In this document: positions 43,415 to 52,376 of the stretch, piece by piece
Position numbering within the stretch: position 1 is the stretch's first letter
How the letters are laid out: every line of letters starts with the position of its first letter
Source: Maribacter_C sp047345145
GTDB lineage: Bacteria; Bacteroidota; Bacteroidia; Flavobacteriales; Flavobacteriaceae
Direction of reading: 5' to 3'
NCBI RefSeq assembly: GCF_047345145.1
Contig: NZ_JBLFER010000006.1
Coordinates: 62,001 to 126,000 of the forward strand
Length of the DNA stretch: 64,000 bases
Made by a program: the position numbers and the translations under genes
The notes under the pieces: model-generated
Database searches by the model: none
The model's input: only the letters and a program-made list of their open reading frames with translations
What the model was told of the DNA's origin: nothing

Positions 43415-43915
43415 TCAATTCCAATTTTCATCAAAATCTAGATCATCATAATTTTCTAGCGTATCATCAAAATCGAAATCATCAGCACGTTCCGCTTTAA
43501 AATTCTTTTCAGGGGGAGTTTCTGGTAACTCTCCGAAGCTAAAAAGAAGATTAGGATAAGATACTCCAGCTACGTTTTCAACGATGTCGGCAAGCTCGAC
43601 AAAGAAAGTCCACATATTTAAAAAATCATAGACATAAATAAGTTTTGGGTTGTTCTCGCTTAAAACATCCTCTAAAAATGTCTCATTCATCAAACGAACA
43701 TCAGAACCACTCTCACTCATATCGAAAAGTGCAATTTCTTCATCTTGTATCCATTCTTCATCACAAGTATAAAAGGAAGCCATTTCATTACCCAAAAAAC
43801 CAAAAGCCTGCGCTATTGCATTATGGAATTCTTCCATAGAATTGCTAGCGTCGATTTCGATATCTCGAAAAATATCGTCCTTCGCATCTAAGATAATGCG
43901 CACTTTGTAAATCAT
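43415..43915 (-). CDS. pRiA4b ORF-3-like family protein
   Basis: This 166-residue acidic protein matches the pRiA4b ORF-3 / 'IS1096 passenger' family: YKVRIILDAKDDIFRDIEIDASNSMEEFHNAIAQAFGF at the start and a following DSG-type loop, then a low-complexity tail of Asp, Glu and Phe (DDFDFDDTLENYDDLDFDENW). The family name refers to the element where it was first found; here it is an ordinary chromosomal gene without any sign of transposition. Function unknown. 28 bp separate its start from the heme A synthase stop. Confidence 0.8.
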   Translation of the reverse strand: MIYKVRIILDAKDDIFRDIEIDASNSMEEFHNAIAQAFGFLGNEMASFYTCDEEWIQDEEIALFDMSESGSDVRLMNETFLEDVLSENNPKLIYVYDFLNMWTFFVELADIVENVAGVSYPNLLFSFGELPETPPEKNFKAERADDFDFDDTLENYDDLDFDENWN

Positions 43916-43943
43916 TAGTGTTTCTTTTTGTGGGAGGACAAAG

Positions 43944-44978
43944 TTACAAAGTTTTGCGACTTCTTTTAGATTTTAATGCTTCCAAAATCAAATAGAACTG
44001 AATACCGAATAGGAGGGAGGCCAATACAAGGTGTATCGGCTGACTAGCAAATGGGAAACTTAAATAATACATGGCCATGCCAGAAACTACCTCTATTAAG
44101 AGAATAATCAAAACCCATTTGATCTTTGTATAACCTAAATTAAATTTATAGATGCGATACCCAATAAAAAGATTCAATAGTACTACTGCGATCGAAAAAG
44201 AACGATGTAAATAAAAAGATAGCGTCGGACTTTGCAACCATTTATTCTGCATGTTTTCACCTAAAACGTCTATTTGCAAATCTACAAACTGACGCACTTG
44301 AATGCCCATTATAATCTGTATGAAACTAAAAACAAAAGCAACAAGCAGTAAAGACAAAACTTTTTGATCAAATTTGATTCTTTCTGATTGCTTACCTGTT
44401 CTATGAATTAAATAGATCAACATAGCCATGATCACCAATGCAATAATCATATGCACAGAAATCATGGTAGGCTTGAGATTGGTATCAACCACTAGCTTGC
44501 CCAGCACTGCCTGAATGCCTAGAACGACAAGCGTCAATATAGTTACTACTGTAATTACTTTGTCTTTTTTGAAAAGCCAAAATGATAGAAAGAACAATAG
44601 CAACATCGGTAGGCCCAAAACAACGGTTACCAATCTATTGATGTACTCGATCCAGGTATGCCATGGGTTAAAGGTGGCATATTCATGTTTGGTATAAGCT
44701 TCCCAATTTTTTGGGTTATAACTTGCCGATGATTTGAAATCTTCGGTAGCGACTTGCAGTTCTTCTTTGAGAATTACAATTTGCCCTTTTTTGAATTCTT
44801 TGTCTGGAGTCCATTGTATTTCAGAAATGTCAGTAGGTGGAATGTAGTAACCAAAACATTTTGGCCAATCGGGGCAACCCATACCACTTCCGGTTACCCG
44901 CACAATTGCACCCGCCACAATTACTAGGTAGACTAGAACTAGTGAGACTTTGGCAATTTTACGAAAGTTTTTCTGCAT
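43944..44978 (-). CDS. ctaA: heme A synthase (COX15/CtaA family)
   Basis: A 344-residue integral membrane protein with eight predicted helices, starting KVSLVLVYLVIVAGAIVRVTGSGMGCPDWPKCFGYYIPP, which is the signature N-terminus of COX15/CtaA. Heme-binding histidines lie in NPWHTWIEYINRLVTV, ISVHMIIALVIMAMLIYLIHR and SFYLHRSFSIAVVLLN. It oxidises heme O to heme A for cytochrome c oxidase. It is preceded by a possible -7 box, CAAAATTA (reverse TAATTTTG) at 45002-45009. Confidence 0.95.
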   Translation of the reverse strand: MQKNFRKIAKVSLVLVYLVIVAGAIVRVTGSGMGCPDWPKCFGYYIPPTDISEIQWTPDKEFKKGQIVILKEELQVATEDFKSSASYNPKNWEAYTKHEYATFNPWHTWIEYINRLVTVVLGLPMLLLFFLSFWLFKKDKVITVVTILTLVVLGIQAVLGKLVVDTNLKPTMISVHMIIALVIMAMLIYLIHRTGKQSERIKFDQKVLSLLLVAFVFSFIQIIMGIQVRQFVDLQIDVLGENMQNKWLQSPTLSFYLHRSFSIAVVLLNLFIGYRIYKFNLGYTKIKWVLIILLIEVVSGMAMYYLSFPFASQPIHLVLASLLFGIQFYLILEALKSKRSRKTL

Positions 44979-45001
44979 TTCGAACGGTAGAAATTGTTCT
45001 G

Positions 45002-45009
45002 CAAAATTA
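45002..45009 (-). promoter_or_regulatory. possible -7 box of the heme A synthase gene
   Basis: On the minus strand it reads TAATTTTG, matching TAnnTTTG, 23 bp before the start codon. No TTG was found at the expected -33 distance. Confidence 0.35.
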
Positions 45010-45076
45010 CCATTCTTAGCTAAGAAAATATAGAGTTGAAAACTTTATTTTGGGTTCTCCAATGATATCTTGTAAC

Positions 45077-45109
45077 AAAAAATGCCGTTCATTACGAACA
45101 GCATTTTTT
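45077..45109 (-). terminator. terminator after the PorE-like gene
   Basis: AAAAAATGCCGTTC and GAACAGCATTTTTT pair (one mismatch) around ATTAC, with T runs on both strands. It lies 22 bp past the PorE-like stop codon. Confidence 0.8.
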
Positions 45110-45131
45110 AAAGGATTGATTGGTTGTTGTC

Positions 45132-47072
45132 TTATTCCATTACGATAAATTCAGATCGTCTATTTTCTTCGTTCTTTTCTGGGGTACACTTTGCCCAATC
45201 GGTACAGTCATTTGCCAACTTAGTTTCACCAAAACCTACGGCCGAAACACGAGATTCGTCCATTTTGTTTGAAATTAAGTAAGCCACGGTATTGTCTGCA
45301 CGTCTTTGAGACAATTTCTCGTTATACCTTGTGCCCGCTTTTGTATCTGTATGCGATTGAATCTGAATCTTGATATCAGGAAAATGATTCATATACTCGA
45401 TCACTTTTAAAATAGTTGCTGAAGCATCTGGTCGAATGTCAGCTTTGTCTAAATCAAAGTAGACAGGTTTCAATGATAAGAAGTCAACTAAGTCGGTACC
45501 TACAGGTGCTCTTTTAATTGTTTTCTCTAGAGCTATTTCAACACCAGAAGTATCATTTGCACTAACTACGGCAAACATTTTATCTCCATTGTCATACTCA
45601 TCTTTAGAAGCGACTAATTTATAATCTCCATCTCTACAATCTCCTTCTAGAGAAAAAGAACCATCGTCTCCAGAAATGGTTTCTGAAACTAACTCATTAG
45701 CGCTATTGAAAATGGCAACTTTTGCACCAGCTAATGGTCCACCTGTTTCTTTGTCTTTAACCATTCCTTCAACCATTGTGTTGCAGGTAAGGTCAATTTC
45801 TTCGGTTTCAGTGAATCCGTAAATGTCATCACTACCTACGCCACCATCTCTATTTGAAGCGAAATATCCTTTTTTAGTTTCTTCATTGATTATAAACGAA
45901 AAGTCGTCTTGTTCACTGTTTACAGATTTGCCAACATTTACAACATAAAGGTTGTCCATATCCTCAATCTTAGTGGCAAAAACGTCTAACCCTCCAAGAC
46001 CTGGATGTCCGTCAGATGCAAAATACAGTGCGTTTGAGGCACTGACAAAAGGAAAAGTCTCTCTAGCTTCGGTATTAATTACATTACCTAAATTTTTAGG
46101 AGCTCCAATGCTACCATCTTCGTTAAGGTCAACAACAAATATATCAGATGCACCTATTGTTCCTTCCATATCGGATGCAAAGTACAATTTGCGTTCATCA
46201 GGGCTCAATGCTGGATGCGCAGTTGAATAGTCATCTCCATTAAATGGCAACTCCACAATGTTCGTCCACTCGCCATTACTCAGATTGGCACGGTAAATTT
46301 TTAATCTACTTACACCGTCTTTATCCCTAGAAAAATTTCCATTTTCAGAATTGTTTCTAGTAAAGTAAACTGTAGAACCATCCTTTGTGAAAACTGCTGA
46401 AGTTTCATGAGTTTTCTTATTCAGAGAAGATAACTTAGTTGCTGGTCCGAAATCACCATTCCCTGATGAGGACGCTGCATAAAGATTAGTAAAAGGTTTG
46501 TTATTCCATGTATGGATGTTTCTTGAAACGGTACCGCTATCTCTTGCTGTAGAAAACACCAATTGCTCACCTTTGAAAGCAGGAGCAAAATCAGACGCCA
46601 TCGAGTTTAAGGATAAGGTTTTCACATCATATCGCCCTGAATTGTTTTCAATCTTCTTCATATAATCTGGATTGTCAGCAATCTTTTTGGCACGAACATC
46701 GGCTTGTTTAGCAGCCTGATATTTTTGCATCCAAACGTCAGAAGCTTCATACTCTTTTGAAGATTTTAAAGATTGTGCATAGCGATACATATAATCTGTA
46801 TCTAACGTAATACCTTCCATAGCAAAAAGCTTACTATACCAATTGGCCGCTTCTCCGTAGTTCGCGTTTTGGTAGTTTGCGTCTCCTAAATTTTTAAAGA
46901 TATCTTCTTCAGAGTACCCTTTATCTACTAAATTCTCGTAACTCTCTATTGCAGGAGCATAAGAATAGTTTTCAAAGCTCTCTTTTGCTTTTTTTGTTTT
47001 CTTGTCCTGAGCAGTTACTAGGGTACAAACCATTAGTGAACCACATAAAATATATCTTAATTTTTTATTCAT
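45132..47072 (-). CDS. OmpA-family protein of PorE type (TPR, PD40, carboxypeptidase-like, OmpA)
   Basis: The 646-residue protein is built in the PorE-like order: signal peptide (ending near residue 21), TPR-like helices (about 25-130), a PD40/WD40-like propeller (about 155-425, KGEQLVFSTARDSG, HPALSPDERKLYFASDMEG), a carboxypeptidase-regulatory-like domain (about 435-510) and a C-terminal OmpA peptidoglycan-binding domain (VYFDLDKADIRPDASATILKVIEYMNHFPDIKIQIQSHTD). PorE binds peptidoglycan as part of T9SS. It is directly behind the PorP/SprF gene (11 bp), so it is likely an accessory envelope anchor for the adhesin encoded upstream. Confidence 0.85.
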   Translation of the reverse strand: MNKKLRYILCGSLMVCTLVTAQDKKTKKAKESFENYSYAPAIESYENLVDKGYSEEDIFKNLGDANYQNANYGEAANWYSKLFAMEGITLDTDYMYRYAQSLKSSKEYEASDVWMQKYQAAKQADVRAKKIADNPDYMKKIENNSGRYDVKTLSLNSMASDFAPAFKGEQLVFSTARDSGTVSRNIHTWNNKPFTNLYAASSSGNGDFGPATKLSSLNKKTHETSAVFTKDGSTVYFTRNNSENGNFSRDKDGVSRLKIYRANLSNGEWTNIVELPFNGDDYSTAHPALSPDERKLYFASDMEGTIGASDIFVVDLNEDGSIGAPKNLGNVINTEARETFPFVSASNALYFASDGHPGLGGLDVFATKIEDMDNLYVVNVGKSVNSEQDDFSFIINEETKKGYFASNRDGGVGSDDIYGFTETEEIDLTCNTMVEGMVKDKETGGPLAGAKVAIFNSANELVSETISGDDGSFSLEGDCRDGDYKLVASKDEYDNGDKMFAVVSANDTSGVEIALEKTIKRAPVGTDLVDFLSLKPVYFDLDKADIRPDASATILKVIEYMNHFPDIKIQIQSHTDTKAGTRYNEKLSQRRADNTVAYLISNKMDESRVSAVGFGETKLANDCTDWAKCTPEKNEENRRSEFIVME

Positions 47073-47083
47073 CTCAGTATAGT

Positions 47084-48013
47084 TTAAAAGAATCTAGGTG
47101 CTATTACGTTTTTGTACTTCGCACGGAACTCGTATCGAAGCAGTACTTCGAAAGAACCGTCATTAAAAGTTGTATTACCCAACTCGGTTGTTTCTTTGTC
47201 ATAAGCCAAACCAATCATGAACTGGTCAGTGATCTGAAAACCGAATAGACCACTGAAAGCGGCATCCCATCTGTAGGCAGCTCCTAAAGTAAATTTTTCA
47301 CTTAGCATGAAATTTGCAGAAACATCAATTTGTAAAGGTGCTCCACTAACTGCTTTAACTAAAGCCGCAGGCTTAAACTTCAAATTCGGATTTAAATCAA
47401 ATACATAACCAGTAATGAAATAGAAATTCATACGCTCTTCAGCTAGACTCGCAGTGCTATTATCAAAATGCTCAGTTTTTAGAAAATTGGGAACTGAAAG
47501 TCCCGCGTAAAACGTATCTGTGTGATAGTAAATACCAGCACCGAAATTCGGAGAGAATTTTTTATCAATATTGCTAAGACCTACAGTACCCGCTTCATTA
47601 TTGTAATTTTGAAGACGATTAAAATCAATATTTAATGCATGACCTCCAGCTTTTATTCCAAAGGATAATTTTCCTGTTTTTGAAGTAGGAATAGTGTAAG
47701 AAGCTACAGCATCAAAATAGGTGTCTTGATTGGTTCCATTACCAATTCTATCATTTACAATAGAAAGACCCACACCTAACCTTTCTGAAACAGGTGTGTT
47801 GAAATTAACGGTTTGTGTGGTCGGTGCACCATCTAGACCAACCCATTGTGATCTATGAAGTGCATTGATACTTAAAACGCCCCTAGATCCTGCGTAAGCC
47901 GGGTTAACAGCCAAGGTGTTGTACATATACTGCGTGTACTGAGCATCTTGTTGTGCCATTACTCCCCATACCGAGGTAGTTAGGAAAACTAATGTTATTA
48001 TGAATTTTTTCAT
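47084..48013 (-). CDS. PorP/SprF-family type IX secretion outer-membrane protein
   Basis: A 309-residue beta-barrel with the family's N-terminus after a 20-residue signal: QDAQYTQYMYNTLAVNPAYAGSRGVLSINALHRSQWVGLDGAP. The remainder reads as about 12-14 strands with short loops and ends EVLLRYEFRAKYKNVIAPRFF. SprF-like proteins are needed for secretion or attachment of specific SprB-like adhesins, and the gene lies between the large adhesin (36 bp) and the PorE-like gene (11 bp), the known pairing. Confidence 0.92.
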   Translation of the reverse strand: MKKFIITLVFLTTSVWGVMAQQDAQYTQYMYNTLAVNPAYAGSRGVLSINALHRSQWVGLDGAPTTQTVNFNTPVSERLGVGLSIVNDRIGNGTNQDTYFDAVASYTIPTSKTGKLSFGIKAGGHALNIDFNRLQNYNNEAGTVGLSNIDKKFSPNFGAGIYYHTDTFYAGLSVPNFLKTEHFDNSTASLAEERMNFYFITGYVFDLNPNLKFKPAALVKAVSGAPLQIDVSANFMLSEKFTLGAAYRWDAAFSGLFGFQITDQFMIGLAYDKETTELGNTTFNDGSFEVLLRYEFRAKYKNVIAPRFF

Positions 48014-48049
48014 GATTATCGAGTTTACTTTTATGGTTGAGGGTATGGA

Positions 48050-51000
48050 TTATCTGTTTACGTATAAGTATCCGTCAAGAACTTTTGATGTTCCTTCATC
48101 TACATATTCTATGATATAGAAGTATATGCCTACAGGAAGTTCATTCTCTGCATTAACAGTAGCTCTTCCATTTGAGATTCCTCTGAAGGCTCTACTATTA
48201 TTATCATATCCTTCAGTTTCAAATACAAGAATACCCCAACGGTTATAAATTCTAACGGTGTTATTTGGGAATAATTCAATATTATTAATTTGGAATACAC
48301 CTCCATTAACACCTGGGTTAACCAAATCAGTTTCGATAGATAAATCTGTATCACAATTCGCTTCAGGCGGTGGATTTCCACCAATGTTACTACAAGGATC
48401 ATCTGGATCGGTTCCGTCTGTATTCTCTTGATCGTTCGGAATCATATCACCATCACAATCGGCCGTCAACCAATCACCTGATCGGTCTAAGGTTACACTT
48501 GCTTCTAAGAAGTCGCATGGATCTTCAGGATCAGTACCATCTGTAATTTCAGTACCATTTGTAACCCCATCTCCATCACAATCGGAGATTAAATAATCGC
48601 CAGATAGTTCTAGGGTAACATTGTCTGCATTAAAGTCACAAGGGTCTTCTGGGTTTGTGCCATCGGCAACTTCTTGTTCATTCGTTACACCGTCACCATC
48701 ACAATCTGCTAGTAACCAATCACCACCTTGTACTTCAGTAATACTGGCAATAACAAAATCACAAGGATCATTAGGATCTGTACCGTCCGCAATTTCTTGA
48801 GTATCCAAAACACCATCGCCATCAGCATCTAGAACTATACAAGCAGTTGCATCTGTCGCATCTGTAACTGCGGCTACAGCACCAGTATCATAGGTTGCTG
48901 CTTCAACAAGACCAATTACATTTGTCGTCGGAATTCCAAGACCATATACTCCGTTGTCTCCACCATCAGCATTTGCATTTTGGTAAGCTTCATTGGCATC
49001 GCTACAGCCGTCACCGTCACTATCAAGATTTGTATAATCTGGTGTACCATCTGCACCAGTATCCGTTGGAATATTTCCACCTCCAGCTGAAGTCGGAATA
49101 CCATTACTTCCCGTATTATCAACGTTATCATCATCATCATCTGCTCTACCGTCACCATCAGCGTCAGTTCCACCAGATTCAACAACATCATAAATACCGT
49201 CATTGTCAGAATCAAGATCTACTCTGTTTGGTCTTCCTGGACCATCTGTATCTGTATCTGGCAAAGCTGTACCGCCATCACCAACACCGGCTACAGTGTT
49301 GTCATCTGTATCAATGGTATCGATAAAACCATCTCCATCAACATCAGCCATAGTCATCGGGTCGCCAGGCGTAGCATAATCTACTTGGCCATCTCCATTT
49401 GCATCTGTACCGCCAGCTTCAATGATATCGGCAATACCATCATTGTCAGAGTCAAGATCTAATCGGTCAACTAATCCGTCACCATCAGAATCGGTATCTG
49501 GAAGGGGAGAGGCAGCAACGCCATCATCCAAGCCATCCATATTGGAATCATTCATTGACATTGGATCACCAGGTGTTGGATAATCTATTTGACCATCCCT
49601 ATTAGCGTCAGTTCCTCCTGCTTCTACAATATCTGGAATACCATCGTTATCTGAATCAAGATCTAAGTAATCAGGAATACCATCGTTATCGGTATCTCCA
49701 GTACCTTCTACCGTGTCAGGAATTCCATCATTATCGTCATCTAAATCTACATCGTCAGTAATGCCGTCACCATCGGAGTCATTATCAGGTCCATCACGAT
49801 AATCTACATCACCACCTGTGGCTAAATCATTATCTTCATCGCCAAGATTTGAGGCATTTGGAGGGTTAATTCCGTCATTTACAGTCGAACCTGCTATTGC
49901 TGAATCATCATTGTCATCAAATGCATCATCAAGGCCATCACCATCCGTATCTACATTAGATATTACGTTGTCAGTATCACCATTTTCAACGATGTCTAAA
50001 ATGGTATCATTATCACTATCATCATCTGTATAATCTGGATTATCCATTAAATCGGTATTCTCAGGGTTGATACCTATTAAGGCCCCGTTCTCATAGTTGT
50101 CGTCAAGTCCGTTCATATTGGCATCAGTCATGCCGGTTCCAATTCCACTAGGGGGTTGGTAGGTAGCTGTTGGTTGCCCTTCAACATTATCAGGAATACC
50201 ATCATCATCAGCATCTATATCTAGATAATCTGGAAGATCGTTCGCATTGCCATCCGAATTCGGCGGATTTGCTCCAGTACCTGCTGTACTAGGAATACCA
50301 TTGCTTCCTGCGTTGTTTCCGTTATTGTCATCATCATCTGCTCGCCCATCCATGTCAGCATCAATTCCACCGGATTCAATCACATCGGCAATTCCGTCAT
50401 TATCACTGTCTAAATCAAATTGATTAGGTATACCATCACCATCGGAATCAGGACAAACAGGATTATTTGCTACAATAAATACTTTCCCATCGGGGCCATC
50501 ACCAGTTGCGCCCGCTGAAATCATTCTAAGGCTTGATATGTTTTGTCCGGGAGCACCAAGGTCGGTAAGCGCGTATACAGCTATCCGTATTTCTTGTCCA
50601 TTTGAAGCTGTTGTTCCTGTAGGAAGATAGTTAGCAGAACTGGCTGCCAAAACTATTTGTGAACCTAATGAATTTCCATTGACGTCATAAGCTTCTATGG
50701 TGGTGTTATTATTACCACCTCGTTCAGAAATTAGAATGAATGAATCACCTGTAATTATTATAGGCGTATTATAGTTTAAGGTATAATAGTCGGTTGCAGT
50801 AATACCACCGTCTTGTTTTTGAAAGTAGTTGAAATCGTTTGACTGAAAAGCAGGTAAAATAATACTATTCCATGCCGGATTTGAGATATTATTTCCAGCC
50901 GTACCGCCCGTATTTCCGTCTACATTATTATTTACTTCGTATACATGGGCTTGATTTGTAGTTGCAAAATTTTCAGCGTACCCATCTGGTACTACAAAGT

Positions 51001-51964
51001 TTGAATATTGAACACCTTGATGCGTTATTGAATTGAATGTTGCAGGACCTGTACCTCCAGTTCCCGTAAAGTCAAAACTGGTATTTGTGTCGAGAAAGGG
51101 GCCTAAGATGACTGAATTGAAAAGGCATTCATCAAAATCAGGAATACCATCATTGTCATCATCTAAATCAACCTCGTCTCTTACTCTGTCATTATCAGAA
51201 TCTAAAAAGGTATCGCATACGCTTTTATCTAAGCCATCTGTTACCGCAGGTGTAAGCGGTATGCCGGTTGATGGAGCAAGATTTGGAAACCCATTTGTAT
51301 CAACCATACCACTTATACTGCCGTCAGCTTCCAAACTTTCGAGTATAGAATTGCCTGCTGCCTCAAGAGCGTCGGCACAGCCATCACCATCGCTATCCGT
51401 ATTGATGAAGTTAGCAGGTGTACCTGTTATTGTGTTAGGTGGTGTTTGTCCTTCAAAGCCATCTACTTGACCGTTTCCGTTAAGATCTGTTACTGGTGTA
51501 GATGAAACACGACCATCATTGTTCGTGTCATTTGCACCAAAACCTGCTTCGACTACATCGTAAATACCATCATTATCACTGTCAAGGTCTACCATATCTA
51601 CAACTCCATCACCATCAGTATCAACGGGATCAAAGCTATCTAAGACTCCATTTCCATTGGCGTCAATTCCGCCTCCTGATGAATCCATGGCGTCTGGTAT
51701 ACCATCTGCATCTGCATCAAGGGCAAAGTTCACCGATGAAACATCAACGCCATATTCAATACTATCACTTATACCATCATCATCACTATCAAAATCTAGG
51801 CTATTTGCATAAGGATCAGAATCAGTTTGAGTAATTAGGTCCTCTAGAACATCAATAACTCCGTCGTTATCAGAATCTTGAGCACTAAGAGTTTGAATTG
51901 AAAATAGCCCCAAAAGCAAAAAAATACTCAAAAGGGACTTTGAGAAAAAAGTAAAATTTTTCAT
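48050..51964 (-). CDS. T9SS type B adhesin with thrombospondin type 3 repeats
   Basis: I place the start at 51964, because the signal peptide KNFTFFSKSLLSIFLLLGLFSIQTLSA begins there; an in-frame ATG at 52105 would add 47 unlikely residues. The 1304-residue product consists largely of Asp/Asn-rich calcium-binding repeats (DSDNDGIADVIE, DLDDDNDGIPD) typical of thrombospondin type 3. A jelly-roll-like domain is at about 280-450. Late repeats have CDGDGVTNEQEVADGTNPEDPCDF. It ends with the type B sorting domain (NIELFPNNTVRIYNRWGILVFETEGYD...YFYIIEY). First gene of the adhesin, SprF, PorE operon. Calcium should stiffen it. Confidence 0.9.
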   Translation of the reverse strand: MKNFTFFSKSLLSIFLLLGLFSIQTLSAQDSDNDGVIDVLEDLITQTDSDPYANSLDFDSDDDGISDSIEYGVDVSSVNFALDADADGIPDAMDSSGGGIDANGNGVLDSFDPVDTDGDGVVDMVDLDSDNDGIYDVVEAGFGANDTNNDGRVSSTPVTDLNGNGQVDGFEGQTPPNTITGTPANFINTDSDGDGCADALEAAGNSILESLEADGSISGMVDTNGFPNLAPSTGIPLTPAVTDGLDKSVCDTFLDSDNDRVRDEVDLDDDNDGIPDFDECLFNSVILGPFLDTNTSFDFTGTGGTGPATFNSITHQGVQYSNFVVPDGYAENFATTNQAHVYEVNNNVDGNTGGTAGNNISNPAWNSIILPAFQSNDFNYFQKQDGGITATDYYTLNYNTPIIITGDSFILISERGGNNNTTIEAYDVNGNSLGSQIVLAASSANYLPTGTTASNGQEIRIAVYALTDLGAPGQNISSLRMISAGATGDGPDGKVFIVANNPVCPDSDGDGIPNQFDLDSDNDGIADVIESGGIDADMDGRADDDDNNGNNAGSNGIPSTAGTGANPPNSDGNANDLPDYLDIDADDDGIPDNVEGQPTATYQPPSGIGTGMTDANMNGLDDNYENGALIGINPENTDLMDNPDYTDDDSDNDTILDIVENGDTDNVISNVDTDGDGLDDAFDDNDDSAIAGSTVNDGINPPNASNLGDEDNDLATGGDVDYRDGPDNDSDGDGITDDVDLDDDNDGIPDTVEGTGDTDNDGIPDYLDLDSDNDGIPDIVEAGGTDANRDGQIDYPTPGDPMSMNDSNMDGLDDGVAASPLPDTDSDGDGLVDRLDLDSDNDGIADIIEAGGTDANGDGQVDYATPGDPMTMADVDGDGFIDTIDTDDNTVAGVGDGGTALPDTDTDGPGRPNRVDLDSDNDGIYDVVESGGTDADGDGRADDDDDNVDNTGSNGIPTSAGGGNIPTDTGADGTPDYTNLDSDGDGCSDANEAYQNANADGGDNGVYGLGIPTTNVIGLVEAATYDTGAVAAVTDATDATACIVLDADGDGVLDTQEIADGTDPNDPCDFVIASITEVQGGDWLLADCDGDGVTNEQEVADGTNPEDPCDFNADNVTLELSGDYLISDCDGDGVTNGTEITDGTDPEDPCDFLEASVTLDRSGDWLTADCDGDMIPNDQENTDGTDPDDPCSNIGGNPPPEANCDTDLSIETDLVNPGVNGGVFQINNIELFPNNTVRIYNRWGILVFETEGYDNNSRAFRGISNGRATVNAENELPVGIYFYIIEYVDEGTSKVLDGYLYVNR

Positions 51965-52376
51965 GGTTGAAGTAGTTAATTTTTTTTCTAGTAAAACTGA
52001 AATTTGAACAGGAGCAAGTTTGGCCTGTATCAATTGAATTAGTTTGGTGTGGTCTAAAAAGTATGTATACTTTTTCATAAACACGGGGATGTTATGCTGA
52101 TGCAAGATACATCATGTTGTTAAAAAATTATCGATGAAATGCTTAAAATTTTAACAAAAATAGGCTTACATATGTAGTTTGTCGAGAGAATGTTGTCCCT
52201 GCCCTTGAAAATATCGATGAAATGCACTTTTTTGTAGGGGATATAAAAAATTCCTACATAGAATTAAATTTCCTACAAATTCTTACAAAAACCTACATAT
52301 CAAAGGATTGTAGTAGCAGATTTAATGTTATTAGATTTCTTCTAAGCAAAGAAAATTGAGAATAATTGAGGTTTAG
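51965..52376. promoter_or_regulatory. upstream region of the TSP3 adhesin operon
   Basis: About 410 bp without a gene. It has two copies of ATCGATGAAATGC (52130-52142 and about 52212-52224) and four CCTACA/TGTAGG elements (about 52233-52300). TGTAGG at 52233 and CCTACA at 52253 form an inverted pair. No promoter box was assigned with confidence. Confidence 0.4.

Noticed and set aside
43415..43915. Transposon passenger gene
   Set aside because: The family name recalls IS1096, but there are no terminal repeats or transposase around it.
48895..51834. Several plus-strand frames of 70-145 residues opposite the TSP3 adhesin
   Set aside because: They are antisense shadows of Asp/Asn-rich repeats (His, Ser or Gln-rich composition) with no protein-like pattern.
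51965..52105. Upstream start of the TSP3 adhesin at 52105
   Set aside because: The 47 extra residues precede the signal peptide, which should be at the N-terminus.
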